Assembly (NCBI GenBank): GCA_020284085.1
Contig: JACEVL010000799.1
Span: 975,001-1,039,000, forward strand
Origin: Aporrectodea caliginosa
Taxonomy: Eukaryota > Annelida > Clitellata > Crassiclitellata > Lumbricidae
Length of the DNA stretch: 64,000 bases
Direction: 5' to 3'
Part shown: piece by piece, positions 1-9,659 of the stretch
Numbering within the stretch: the stretch's first letter is position 1
Layout of the letters: every line of letters starts with the position of its first letter
Notes under the pieces: model-generated
Told to the model about the DNA's origin: nothing
The model's input: only the letters and a program-made list of their open reading frames with translations
The model's database searches: none
Program-made: the position numbers and the translations under genes

Positions 1-40
1 TTGACTCTAACATTATTTAGGATAGGGCAGGGAATCTTTA

Positions 41-92
41 ATATTGAAGGGGCGTAATATAAATGTTTGGAATAAATGAATGAATTAAACAT
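41..92 (+). mobile_element. 3' tail of L2/CR1-like LINE
   Basis: The stretch reads ttgaaggggcgtaatataaatg and then a short GAAT-type tail. The same 'ggggcgct-atataaatg' ending closes LINE fragments at 15.5, 26.99/27.36, 38.4, 40.6 and 47.9 kb. Only the terminal few tens of bases are present, so this is a 5'-truncated insertion or its remnant. Confidence 0.5.
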
Positions 93-153
93 AAGAACAA
101 ATTCACTCGATTGGTTCTTATGTTTCATTCATTCATTTATTCCAAATATTTAT
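59..153. repeat. 40-bp inverted repeat (fold-back of LINE tail)
   Basis: Bases 59-98 are nearly the reverse complement of 114-153, with about two mismatches and a 15-nt spacer. The arms include the GAAT tail and the 'acataagaac' word that elsewhere lies in the introns of the mini-exon array. It probably arose by inverted duplication at the junction of a LINE tail and the array. Confidence 0.7.
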
Positions 154-209
154 CCAGATCCATTAGCCTACAATTAAAAGTAACACCGTTGACGTGCCAT
201 GACACTTAC

Positions 210-244
210 CAGTTGTGGAGTAAGAGCGTTCAGATCCATTGCTG
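210..244 (-). pseudogene. Mini-exon copy 1 (frame-broken)
   Basis: This copy has the donor GTAAGT and the TTTCAG acceptor of its sisters. Its interior is rearranged and only 35 nt long, which is not a multiple of three, so it would shift the shared frame. It is the leftmost (3'-most) copy seen, and could be a decayed exon or a differently used end exon. Confidence 0.4.
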
Positions 245-254
245 CTGAAACGGA

Positions 255-446
255 AATAAGCAGACAACAACCCTTGATTGTAACATATATATTATATTAA
301 ATGCCAATATATGGTTAGATATTGATGATTTATAAGTTTAATTAATGCGACACTGAGTATGCGACACGTAGAGCTATAGCAATTTTCCAGCATGCCTCTG
401 AAAATTTAAAAGTTGACTTCGTGGCAGGAAGCAAAGCGTTACGTAA
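255..446. repeat. ~190-bp direct duplication, first copy
   Basis: This stretch is nearly identical to 647-836, running from the 'cccttgattg' word through 'gcaaagcgttacgtaa' with a few small differences. It is intronic module sequence. The second copy lacks an adjacent exon, so a recent partial module duplication is likely. Confidence 0.85.
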
Positions 447-646
447 CGTCGGCGGCTAGCATCCAACCAGGTTGCAGAGAACGTATTATTAGACATAACG
501 GATGTGTGATCAGTTGAATATAACTTGAATAGTTGAGTAGTTCAATGAAAGAGGTTGAAAAGAAGGACTGTTTCGAGTTCAACAAGAGAGAGGTTGAAAT
601 GAACGGACGTTCATAAGCTGACTGAGGACAATAAGAATAATACAAG

Positions 647-836
647 AAATAAGCAAACAACCCTTGATTGTAACATATATTATATTAAATGCCAATATAT
701 GGTTAGATATTGATGATTGATAAGTTTAATTAATGCGACACTGAGTATGCGACACGTAGAGCTATAGCAATTTTCCAGCATGCCTCGATGAAAATTTAAA
801 AGTTGACTTTGTGGCAGGAAGCAAAGCGTTACGTAA
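647..836. repeat. ~190-bp direct duplication, second copy
   Basis: Partner of 255-446. It is far more similar to that copy than other modules are to each other, so it is the youngest duplication in the array. Confidence 0.85.
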
Positions 837-1137
837 AGTAAATTAATAGTATTCAAGGTGTGACATTATTCCTTGTGTTTAATATAACTTACCCATAACA
901 AATTGAGAATCAGTGGTCTATAATAGATGAAACTGTCCTACGGGTTGACATAACCTCATTCACCCAAATTACCGACGGAACTAGAGGATAATTATGATAA
1001 TCGCCAAAACCGTGGAGCTCGTCCGATTATACAAGAACACCTAATGTACACAACTATCCAAGTCATATTAACAGTGAAAACATAAGCAGTAATCGAGTGA
1101 ATTAAAAGTAACACAGTTGACGTGTCATGGTACTTAC

Positions 1138-1191
1138 CAGTTGTAGAGCTAGCAGAGACTGACGATGGCAGATCCATTGCTGCTGAGCCTG
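1138..1191 (-). CDS. Mini-exon copy 2 (54 nt)
   Basis: Candidate internal exon read on the minus strand, with acceptor TTTCAG and donor GTAAGTACC. In phase 1 it encodes the unit [17 protein letters not shown], with its first residue shared with the previous exon. It carries a 9-nt in-frame insertion relative to the 45-nt copies, which keeps the frame. A second AG six bases upstream would add two codons. Protein family not recognised. Confidence 0.45.
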
Positions 1192-1473
1192 CTGAAACTG
1201 AAATAAGGAGACAACAACCTAGCTGTGACTCTTGCTTATATTACATTATAAAATGCCTAGAGATGAGCACTAAACTCATTTTTTTAGTTAAACCATTTGA
1301 ATACAGTTTCAATAGGACCTTTTTCATGACTATTTTAAATAGCGGCGTCAATAGTCATAAACTATATACAATTTAAATAGTACTTACTATTCAAATAGTA
1401 TTTATAATTTAAATAGTCACAACACTGCACGCCGTGAAACACAAGCACCAGTCGCACCAATCATTTAACTTAC

Positions 1474-1518
1474 CAGTTGTGGAGTTAGCAGAGACCGACG
1501 ATGTCAGATCCATCACTG
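1474..1518 (-). CDS. Mini-exon copy 3 (45 nt)
   Basis: Minus-strand exon candidate with donor GTAAGTT and a single usable acceptor TTTCAG; the upstream AG seen in other copies is CCG here. Phase 1 gives VMDLTSSVSANSTT, with NST a possible N-glycosylation sequon if the product is secreted. Phase 0 has an early stop, which supports phase 1. Confidence 0.45.
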
Positions 1519-2022
1519 CTGAAACGGAAATAAGCAGACAACAACTGTAGCGTGTAGGCATATCATATTTATCAAATGCCATGCTATATTTTATATATGA
1601 TGAAATAATGATGATAGATTAGTTTAATCTACTGCGACACCGAATATGCGACACTCAATTTACAACCATACAAATTTCTAGTATACAATACATCTGAAAA
1701 TTTATGCCTTAATCCGACACTGGTGACTTACGAACGAATCTAACGGAAATAGAGACACGTTCCTGAGAGTTCTGTGGGAACAGCGTAGGGTCTCTAAGCG
1801 GTCATTGTACTTTTGCAAATCAAAGTGGCTGAACGATCGTGAGAACTTCAAACAAATCGACACGAATTAACCTGTTTCCTTGATTTTAATGGAACATTCT
1901 ACACGAGTCATCACATACTCCAGAATTACACATCCATCAAGTGATATTATTGTTGTAGGCTGTGAAACAAGCACAAGTGGAAAGAATTACAAGTAACACT
2001 GTTGACGTGCGATGGCACTTAC

Positions 2023-2067
2023 CAGTTGTGGAGCTAGCAGAGACTGACGATGGCTGATCCATTGCTG
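2023..2067 (-). CDS. Mini-exon copy 4 (45 nt)
   Basis: Minus-strand exon candidate with donor GTAAGTGCC and tandem acceptors TTTCAG/TTTCAG six bases apart. Phase 1 gives AMDQPSSVSASSTT. Its upstream intron holds the hAT insertion at 2111-3336, only about 45 bases from the acceptor. Confidence 0.45.
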
Positions 2068-2110
2068 CTGAAACTGAAATAATAAGCAGACAACAACCTT
2101 TGATTTTACC

Positions 2111-3336
2111 CAGGGGCGTCCATCCCCCCTTACGCCTATGAAGCATTCCCCCCTCATGTCATCAGATTCCCCCGACGACCGCCCCAGGCGATTGAAAGAG
2201 AAAATTTCGATTATCAAAATTTGAATCACGATTTTACTGTTGAATTCCTTATTGCATTCTTTAACTTTTAGTTCACTAATCAAGCAACATTATGCATTAT
2301 AAAACATGAAGGCATGTACACAGACAGAGGCATACCGCCAGAGCGGCCAGACATTACTAACATAAGTACTATAATTACAGTAGGTGCTTCTTCAGAGCAG
2401 CAGAGTCACAGTGCGTAGCCAAGCGATCAGCAATTTCGTCCAGTAGTAATGATAGCGTACTATTAGAGTAGCGTCTCCTGCACTGGCTAATACTGTCAGA
2501 GGTGCAAACCAGTCACCAACCATGGTTGATCTCAGTCGATTTTTCACAATGCGGAATGCGGATGCGACTCATACCTCACTCAGCTGAGCAGCTGGTCACC
2601 ACAAGGTAGACCAAGATTTTGGTAAGATTGTCGAGTTGCTGCGCGCCTCGACGATCTTCCTTCGGACGCCCATTTGCCCCCTCATAAACTTTCTGGATCC
2701 GTCACTGCCTCTAGTTGACAAGCAACCGTATCCAGTATTGTATAGTAAACACCAATAAGATGTCTGTGCTACTGAGGACCACATTTACTGTCCTTTTCTC
2801 AGTTTTCTCGCCATAATGCCTGCGTGGTCTTCTTGCTCGATGAACCGGAAAGTTTACATCAACATCGTAGACCGTTGCATATCGTTGTGCTTCTGTAACT
2901 ATAGACTGCCATGAATGTTCATTTACTCTGAGCGGTTTCAGGTTCTGACTGCACTGACGCATCAGCTGAGCAGCAACTGCCATGTCAGCAGAGGATGATA
3001 GAAAGATTCTTTAAAGGGACCAGTAAACTAAAACATTTTCTGTAAGGTAGGCCTATGCAAGCCTACAATCACCTCGAAGTCTAATCGCTTGAGTAGGTGC
3101 ATGTACGATACGCCAAAATTATGAAATTGAAGACTAGTCGTGAGCTCGGTCCGAGAACAGCTCAATGATTTTATTATTTTTTAAACAAAGAAAAGCATTT
3201 TTCAAATGAAAAACACATCGATTAATTTCTGGAACGAAAAAAACTGAGTAGAGGTTTAATGTAAAAAAATTTCTTTCCCCCCTGAAAAGCCAATGAAGAT
3301 CTCTGCTTCATTCCTCCCACAGGATGGGCGCCCCTG
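2111..3336 (-). mobile_element. Decayed hAT element in the mini-exon array
   Basis: The ends are CAGGGGCGTCCATCC on the left and, reverse complemented, CAGGGGCGCCCATCC on the right. Flanking 8-mers attttacc (2103-2110) and attgtacc (3337-3344) differ at one base, as expected of an aged 8-bp target duplication. The intronic sequence resumes on both sides, so the element postdates the array. Internally only a transposase fragment is readable (2711-2983). At 1.2 kb it is internally deleted. Confidence 0.8.
2711..2983 (-). pseudogene. hAT transposase fragment (ZMYM1-like)
   Basis: A 90-residue frame contains WQSIVTEAQRYATVYDVDVN and FPVHRARRPRRHYG. This resembles the region of ZMYM1-like hAT transposases where 'EA..LA..L.I....P..R.RR....' precedes the insertion domain. 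No catalytic residues or hAT C-terminal motif are present. It lies inside the TIR-bounded element at 2111-3336. Confidence 0.5.
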
Positions 3337-3936
3337 ATTGTACCATATATTATATTATGATTATCAGCTGCCCCTCTATGTGTTATAATTTATATATGAT
3401 TAAATAATGATGATAGATTAGTTTAATTAATGCGACAATGAATACTTCGAAAGAAACAAAAGAAAAAATCGTGAAAAGAAACTTTCGCTATAGGCCTACA
3501 ACAATTTCAATCTACGAAATACGGACACACTATAAGCTTACTGATCCATCTGCCTTCCCAGAGAAGATCGTATTACATTGATCAGTGTCGATATGTAAAG
3601 TAGATTAATAGGCCTATATATTGAAGTTGTGACATTATTTCTTTTGCTTAATTTACCTGTACCTATAACAAATTGAGAATGCCTCTTCTCTAGATTAAAC
3701 TGTTCCACGGATGTAATAATCATAACCTCATTCACCCAATTACCGGGTACCGACGAAGTTAGAGGATAATGACCATAATCATCAGAATTGTGGGGTTCGT
3801 CCGATTATACATAAAGCCTAATGTAGGCCTATACAACTATCCAAGTGTATTAACAGCGTAGGCTGTGAAACATAAGCACAAATCGAGTCATTCGAGTGAA
3901 TTACAAGTAACACTGTTGACGTTCGATGGCACTTAC

Positions 3937-3981
3937 CAGTTGTGGAGCCAGCAGAGACTGATGATGTCAGATTCTTTACTG
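3937..3981 (-). CDS. Mini-exon copy 5 (45 nt)
   Basis: Minus-strand exon candidate with donor GTAAGTGCC; the acceptor AG upstream is lost (TTTCAA) but the inner TTTCAG is intact. Phase 1 gives VKNLTSSVSAGSTT with a possible NLT sequon. Phase 0 has a stop at codon 2. Confidence 0.45.
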
Positions 3982-4583
3982 CTGAAATTGAAATAATAAG
4001 CAGTGAACAACCTGTGATTATAGCGTATATTTAACTAGCAATTGCCCTATATAATGTGTTGTCATTTATATATGATGTAGGCCTATACAACTATTATAAT
4101 GATGATAGGTTAATTTAATTAATGCGACACTGAATATGCGACCCGCAGAGCTATTAAAATTTCCCAGTATAAGCCTGGCTCTCAAAATTTCAAAATCATC
4201 ACTTCATGACAGGAAGCAAAAGCGTTACTTGATCTTGGCAATTAGCAATGCTGTATCCAATCAGGTTGCGTATTATTTAAGATAACGGCTGTGTGCTCAG
4301 TTAAAAGTTGGATAGTTAAGTGAAAGAGGTTGAAACGAGTGGACGTTCATAAGTTGACTGAGGTCAATCGCAATAAAGTCAGTAAAGTTCAACGTCCATC
4401 AAGGAATTTTAGCTTCGCCAGGAAGTATGATCCACACATTGGTAGGCCCTATGACGAATTCGGTTACGAACGAATATAACGGAAGTAGCCACGCGGTGCT
4501 GCGAGTTCGATACGGATTAAACCTGATTGATTTTACTGGGATATTCTACGCAAGTAATCACCTACTCCAGAATTAACACTTAC

Positions 4584-4634
4584 CAGTTGTGGAGCCAACA
4601 GAGACGGACGATGGCAGATCCATTACTGTTGAAA
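4584..4634 (-). CDS. Mini-exon copy 6 (51 nt)
   Basis: Minus-strand exon candidate. The inner acceptor is changed to TTTCAA, so the outer TTATTTCAG is the likely acceptor and gives a 51-nt exon encoding [17 protein letters not shown]. An AG three codons further in would give 42 nt. All options keep the frame. Confidence 0.45.
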
Positions 4635-5286
4635 CTGAAATAATAAGCAGACAACAACCAGTGACTGCAGTGTATAATTAGCCTATTATAAATATAAAAT
4701 GCCGTGCTATCTGTCATAGTTTATATCTTAGATCCGGCAAAATCTGGCTGAATTTAACCACTGAAAATTAATCAGTGTGATTAAATAATGACGATATAGG
4801 TTTAATTAATGCAAAACTGAATACGGTACTTCGAAAGAAACAAGATAAAGAATCGTCAAAAGAAACTCTTCGATATAGGCCTACAACCCTTTCCTTCTAC
4901 GAAAATTACCGCCACACTACTCTCCAATCTACCTTCACAGATGAGATCATATAATAGGGCCTACATCTTAAACTAATCAGTGTCGCTATGGAAAGTATAT
5001 TAAAATACATTGACGTTATAACATTATTTCTTTTTTTAAATAGAGAACGTCTGGTCTCTTGATTAAACTGCACCACGGGTTGATGTAATCATAACTCATT
5101 CACCCCAATTACCGACGAAGTTAGATGATAATCGCCGTAATTGTGGGCTCTTCCGATTATACAAGAAAGCCTTAATGTAGGCTACACAAGTATCCAAGTG
5201 ATATTAACAGCGTAGGCTGTGAAACATAAGTTAAGCACAAATCGAGTGAATTACAAGTAACACTGTTGACGTGCGAGGGCACTTAC

Positions 5287-5331
5287 CTGTTGTCGAGCTA
5301 GCAGAGACTGACGATGTCAGATTCTTTACTG
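5287..5331 (-). CDS. Mini-exon copy 7 (45 nt)
   Basis: Minus-strand exon candidate with donor ACAG|GTAAGTG. Phase 1 gives VKNLTSSVSASSTT, closest to copy 5; both share the 'gattctttactg' variant. Phase 0 is closed by a stop. Confidence 0.45.
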
Positions 5332-5499
5332 CTGAAACTGAAATAATAAGCAAACAACAACCTGTGATTGTAGCCTATATTTAACTAGCAAATGCCCTAT
5401 ATAATGTGTTGTCATTTACATATGATTAAATAATGACGATAGATTAGTTTGATAAATGCGACACTGAATATGGGACCAGTTTATTCTTTCTTCAATGTG

Positions 5500-5680
5500 A
5501 GAGACCAGATCTTGTTGTATCATGCATGTCTCCCCAACTCTTCTTCTGCCGTCTCCGACTGCGGCGTCCGGTGACCTCTGCCGTCATAATTCTCTTCATG
5601 CAGCTTTCATCCTCTCCTCTCTTCTCATCACATGACCATACCATCTCAAGTTCCTAACCTAACCTCTCGTATTTTGTCAG
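5500..5680 (-). pseudogene. LINE reverse-transcriptase C-terminal remnant
   Basis: The minus strand reads LRWYGHVMRREERMKAA and, after a frame change, MTAEVTGRRSRRRQKKSW. This is the 'LRW.GHV.R ... GRR.RGR.K..W' signature found at the end of many LINE endonuclease-reverse transcriptases. It is frameshifted and short, and it lies in the intron before mini-exon 7. Confidence 0.6.
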
Positions 5681-5834
5681 TAATATAGTCATGCCACTCC
5701 CAGCGTCTTTCTCTTGTCCTCGTTTCTTCTCTTATCCTTCAGCGAGACTCCCAAGTATCCACCACAGCATTCTCATTTCTGTTTTCTGCAGTAACTCTTC
5801 CTCTCTCTCTCCTCGTCACTGTCCAGGCCTCTGC

Positions 5835-6044
5835 TCCATCCATCCATCCATCCATCCATCCATCCATCCATCCATCCATCCATCCATCCATCCATCCATC
5901 CATCCATCCATCCATCCATCCATCCATCCATCCATCCATCCATCCATCCATCCATCCATCCATCCATCCATCCATCCATCCATCCATCCATCCATCCATC
6001 CATCCATCCATCCATCCATCCATCCATCCATCCATCCATCCATC
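5835..6044. repeat. (CCAT)n microsatellite, about 52 units
   Basis: A near-perfect tetranucleotide run. Long open frames of Ile-His-Pro-Ser or Met-Asp-Gly-Trp repeats across it are artefacts of the 4-base period and not genes. It lies in an intron of the mini-exon array. Confidence 0.95.
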
Positions 6045-6130
6045 AGAAAGACGAACCCAAAGGATTAAATGACGATAATCGCTACAATTGTGAATTAAAA
6101 GTAACAGCGTTGACGTGCGATGGCACTTAC

Positions 6131-6181
6131 CAGTTGTGGAGCCAACAGACACTGACGATGGCAGATCCATTTCTGTTGAAA
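6131..6181 (-). CDS. Mini-exon copy 8 (51 nt)
   Basis: Minus-strand exon candidate with donor GTAAGTGCC and outer acceptor TTGTTTCAG; the inner site is TTTCAA as in copies 6 and 9. Phase 1 gives [17 protein letters not shown]. Copies 6, 8 and 9 form a subgroup sharing SVSVGSTT. Confidence 0.45.
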
Positions 6182-6805
6182 CTGAAACAAGGAGACAACA
6201 ACCTTCGATTGTAGCGTCTATTATATCATGATTATCAACTGCTATATATGTGTTATAATTAAATATGATTAAAAATAATGATGATAGATTAGTTTAATTA
6301 ATGCCACACTGAATATTTCGAAAGAAACAAGAGAAGCATTCGTCAAAAGACTCTTCACTATATGACAATTTCAATCTATGAAATACCGACACACTATACT
6401 AATCCATCTGCCTTCCAAGATAGGATCATAAAAACGTATTAAATTCTTTGGCTAAATTGCTCGCCCAGATGTGAGGATCTCCTACATTTCGAAAATCTCA
6501 AACTTAAGCCTATCGGACGAATCTATAACCGATATTCGCTATTAGACAAACACATAAAATGTATAAAGCAAGAATAATATGGTCGATTATTGTAGCAAAG
6601 CACATTTAGGTGATGTGTCTTCTCTTTTAGGTGGCGGATCTCATAGTTTAGGTGGCGGATCTCAGATCCGGCGAGATCCGGCTGAATTTAACCACTGATT
6701 AAATTAATCAGTGTCCCTGAATAAATTAGCTTAGATTGACATATATTGAAGCACCAATCGAGTGAATTAAAAGTAACACCGTTGACGTGCAATAGCACTT
6801 CTTAC

Positions 6806-6856
6806 CAGTTGTGGAGCCAACAGAGACTGACGATGGCAGATCCATTGCTGTTGAAA
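6806..6856 (-). CDS. Mini-exon copy 9 (51 nt)
   Basis: Minus-strand exon candidate with a slightly weaker donor GTAAGAAG, created by two extra bases. Phase 1 gives [17 protein letters not shown]. The polypyrimidine tract before its acceptor has been replaced by an expanded (ATT)n run, so splicing efficiency may differ from its sisters. Confidence 0.42.
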
Positions 6857-6859
6857 CTG

Positions 6860-6860
6860 A

Positions 6861-6918
<58 letters not shown>

Positions 6919-6929
6919 TTAATAATAAT
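6860..6929. repeat. (AAT)n tract
   Basis: A trinucleotide run directly upstream of the RLE non-LTR fragment at 6932-7450. On the minus strand it forms the (ATT)n next to the acceptor of mini-exon 9. Confidence 0.95.
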
Positions 6930-6931
6930 TT

Positions 6932-7450
6932 GGACGTCAGGCTAGACACTGCGCCGTCAACGATATCATCTACCGCAGCCTCAACAGAGCCGGCACCCCT
7001 GCGGTTAAGGAGCCGTCTGGCCTCACCAGATCGGACGGGAGGAGGCCTGATGGCCAGACCCTGATACCGTGGGGCAACGGGCGGACCTTGATATGGGACG
7101 CGACGGTGGTGAATACCGTGGCCGCCTCCTACATCCCTGAGACGGCGACCGAAGCTGGAAGGGCGGCGGAGTTGGCTGCCACAAGGAAACACGCCAAATA
7201 CGCAGATCTACAGAGGAGGTACACCTTCGTCCCTGTAGCCCTGGAGACCCTTGGCGCTCTCAACAGAGAGGGTCTCGCCTTCATCTCCGAGATGGGTCGC
7301 CGCCTGACGAAAATATCCGGAGACACCCGAGAGACAGGATTCATCCTCCAGCGCCTGTCGGTTACGGTCCAGCGTTTCAACGCGGTTGCCTTCCAGGGCA
7401 CCATGTCGAGGTTGCCAGGCGCTGAGGAGCGTCCACCTCAACAACACTAA
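6932..7450 (+). pseudogene. RLE-type non-LTR retrotransposon, C-terminal fragment
   Basis: An open frame of 172 residues, 5'-truncated at an (AAT)n tract, ends at a natural stop. It contains ARHCAVNDIIYRSL, then SDGRRPDGQTLIPW and WDATVVNT, then FVPVALETLG and LQRLSVTVQRFNAVAF. The RPD...D pattern fits a PD-(D/E)XK restriction-like endonuclease, as in R2/R4-type elements. It aligns along its whole length with the C-terminus of the larger copy at 33476-34633. No other reverse transcriptase domain remains, so it cannot move alone. Confidence 0.75.
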
Positions 7451-7473
7451 GCCATACCGTGTTTTAACAATGA

Positions 7474-7474
7474 C

Positions 7475-7569
<95 letters not shown>
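7474..7569. repeat. (AAT)n tract
   Basis: A trinucleotide run at the 3' end of the plus-strand RLE fragment. It also abuts the 3' end of a minus-strand LINE tail (7570-7662), so two elements end at the same tract from opposite sides. Confidence 0.95.
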
Positions 7570-7571
<2 letters not shown>

Positions 7572-7662
7572 GTGACAATTTATATGGCGCCGTAACACAG
7601 CCATGCCGTTACAAGGGCGCCTCACAGTCAACTAACAGCAGAACAAATAAGTTATAGCAAAT
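7570..7662 (-). mobile_element. LINE 3' tail ending in (ATT)n
   Basis: The sequence around 'gacaatttatatggcgcc' and 'agggcgcctcacagtcaact' recurs at 35180-35270, where it is joined to readable LINE coding sequence. Here only the last ~90 bases are present. Array intron sequence resumes near 7665. Confidence 0.6.
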
Positions 7663-8210
7663 AGTAAGCAGACAACAACCTGTGACTGTAGCGAATGTTA
7701 TAGGCCCTAATTATCAACTGCCCGCTATGTGTCATAATTTATATATGATTAAATAATGATGATAAATTACTTTAATTAATGCCACACTGAATACTTCGAA
7801 GGCAACAAGAGAAACAATCGTCAAAAGAAACTCTTCGCTATAGGCTTAAGCCCTACGACAATTTCAATCTACGAAATACAGTCACTCTATTGATGCATCT
7901 GCCTTCTCAGATAAGATCATAAAATACATATTAAATTAATCATGAGTACCGATAGGTAAAGTAGATTAATATTATATTGAAGTTGTGACATTATTTCCTG
8001 TGTTTAATATACCTATAAGAAATTGAGAATGTCTGGTCTCCGATTAAAACGTCCCACGTACGGATGTAATAATCATTAATCATAACCTCATTCAGCCAAA
8101 TACCGGCACACAACCATCCAAAGGAATTAACAGTGTTGGTGGTGAAACATATGCACCAATCGAGTGAATTAAAAGTACATGTAACACCGTTGACGTGTCG
8201 TGGCACTTAC

Positions 8211-8255
8211 CAGTTGTGGAGTCAGCAGAGACTGACGATGGCTGATCCATTTCTG
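8211..8255 (-). CDS. Mini-exon copy 10 (45 nt)
   Basis: Minus-strand exon candidate with donor GTAAGTGCC and inner acceptor TTTCAG; the outer one is CTG here. Phase 1 gives EMDQPSSVSADSTT. It is the rightmost copy with an intact frame. Confidence 0.45.
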
Positions 8256-8556
8256 CTGAAACAGAAATAAACAAACAAACAGCCTGCTATGACTATATCG
8301 TGTTTATTTTATTACAATGACCTTATGACAGCAAGCTCAAATGAAAAAAACCAATATATCATACCATTTAGTGACTGAATTAGCCAAGGCAAGCCTATAG
8401 CGCCTAAATGATTCGGAACATGAAAAGTCAATTTGCAACTGTCCGATTAACACTAGAAAACCTAATGTACACAACTATCTAAATGCTATCAACTGTGCAA
8501 GGTTTGAATCATAAGCACCAATCGAGTGAATTATAAAGGAGCACCATAGCACTTAC

Positions 8557-8608
8557 CAGTTGTCCAGTTAGATTTAAAAATTGAAACATGACGACGTCAT
8601 ATTCATTG
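8557..8608 (-). pseudogene. Mini-exon copy 11 (decayed)
   Basis: The donor GTAAGTG is intact, but the interior is diverged and the best acceptor gives 52 nt. The shared phase then meets a stop. It is the rightmost, and so 5'-most, copy. The start of the gene, if any, must lie further right or use another exon. Confidence 0.4.
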
Positions 8609-8639
8609 CTGTTGAAACGGAAATAAACAGACAACCACC

Positions 8640-9206
8640 TGAGGATCGCTTTTCCTATACAGCACCTGCTGATCGCTCTGACAAGATCCTCGAGCACTGC
8701 CGTTATTGTCTTATCCGCCGCAGATTTACTCTCGCCTACCACCCATTCGTCAGGCCACAAAATCCGCTGAAACCCGGTGCTCTCCTTAGAGTCAACGTAA
8801 GATTCTTCGTTTCAACTAACAGCCTAATATCTGTCATCACATCATACGAATACATGTGTAGGTGTACTTGCTGTAAACAACACGCAAAAACTTCGGTTTA
8901 TAAATTATGACAATGCTACATATCCTACAAAATCATGTACAAGACAGGCGTACGTGTTCTTCACGTTTACTATATACATTGTGTACATAGATACATGCAC
9001 GTATAAGCACATACCATACGTATACTTATGCATGTTGACCATGTTTGGCCGATAGCATTTAACACATATGAGACTATACTGAGTCACGAAGTCTGGGTCT
9101 GTAGTCGTGTCTGCCAAGTCAACCGCAACGTTTTCTACCTTGTATTATTCAATCTTGTCTGACTAGACTGGTGAGCTATGTTTAGCTACATTGTATAACC
9201 CGTAGG

Positions 9207-9256
<50 letters not shown>

Positions 9257-9640
9257 CCAATATGCCGAGGGGCAAAAGAGTTGCGCTCATACTTTAAGCT
9301 GACTCTGTCTTCGTTTTGATGAAAGTGGTATTTAAGGATGCCCTCGTATAAAAGATGATTGGCGTCATGACAATGACTCTGTGTTTGCCTGCGGTCATGT
9401 GTATTATAGCAGCAGTATAATATTGAAATGAGGGAAGACACATTATAAGTCCTGATCAGACCTCAATCATCTGTGTTGTTGAAAATTTTGCACTTCAGCC
9501 GAGAGGTCGGGTGTCTTGGGTCAAAAGGCAACAGCGGCCTACACCTGTCGTCGTTTATACAAAGAAAGAAATGTAATCGTTGTATAGTACAACACTCAAA
9601 TGCACGTGCGCTTGTCAGATGTAAAATAAGAGCTGCTTAC
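8640..9640. other. No gene seen; AT-rich spacer
   Basis: Unique-looking sequence with a (TA)n run at 9210-9256 and a short TTAC run near 9642. The short open frames here lack family motifs, splice support or biased composition. Confidence 0.5.
9210..9256. repeat. (TA)n microsatellite
   Basis: An alternating TA run with one interruption (tacatatata). Confidence 0.95.
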
Positions 9641-9659
9641 TTACTTACCTACTTACTGG

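Larger units (their letters stand above)
170..8640 (-). repeat. Tandem array of 11 diverged modules, each with one mini-exon
   Basis: A module is repeated in the same order and orientation. Its conserved words include the exon, 'taattaatgcgacactgaata', 'caatttcaatctacgaaat', 'acaaattgagaatg', 'cattcaccc' and 'atcgagtgaattaaaagtaac'. Exons begin at 210, 1138, 1474, 2023, 3937, 4584, 5287, 6131, 6806, 8211 and 8557, so spacing varies from about 0.34 to 1.9 kb. The largest gaps come from inserted elements, such as the hAT at 2111-3336 and the LINE fragment near 6930-7660. A side motif with 'ctgaatttaaccactga' occurs near 4747 and 6680. The window cuts the array on the left. Confidence 0.85.

Noticed and set aside
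1122..1376. Plus-strand frame VVELAETDDGRS over mini-exons
   Set aside because: Open in many copies, but no plus-strand donor follows and the minus strand has consistent GTAAG donors and AG acceptors. Kept as an alternative, not as a call.
5691..6170. Long frames of repeated Ile-His-Pro-Ser or Met-Asp-Gly-Trp
   Set aside because: They are translations of a (CCAT)n run in every frame and strand; only the last part of the minus frame overlaps a real candidate (mini-exon 8).
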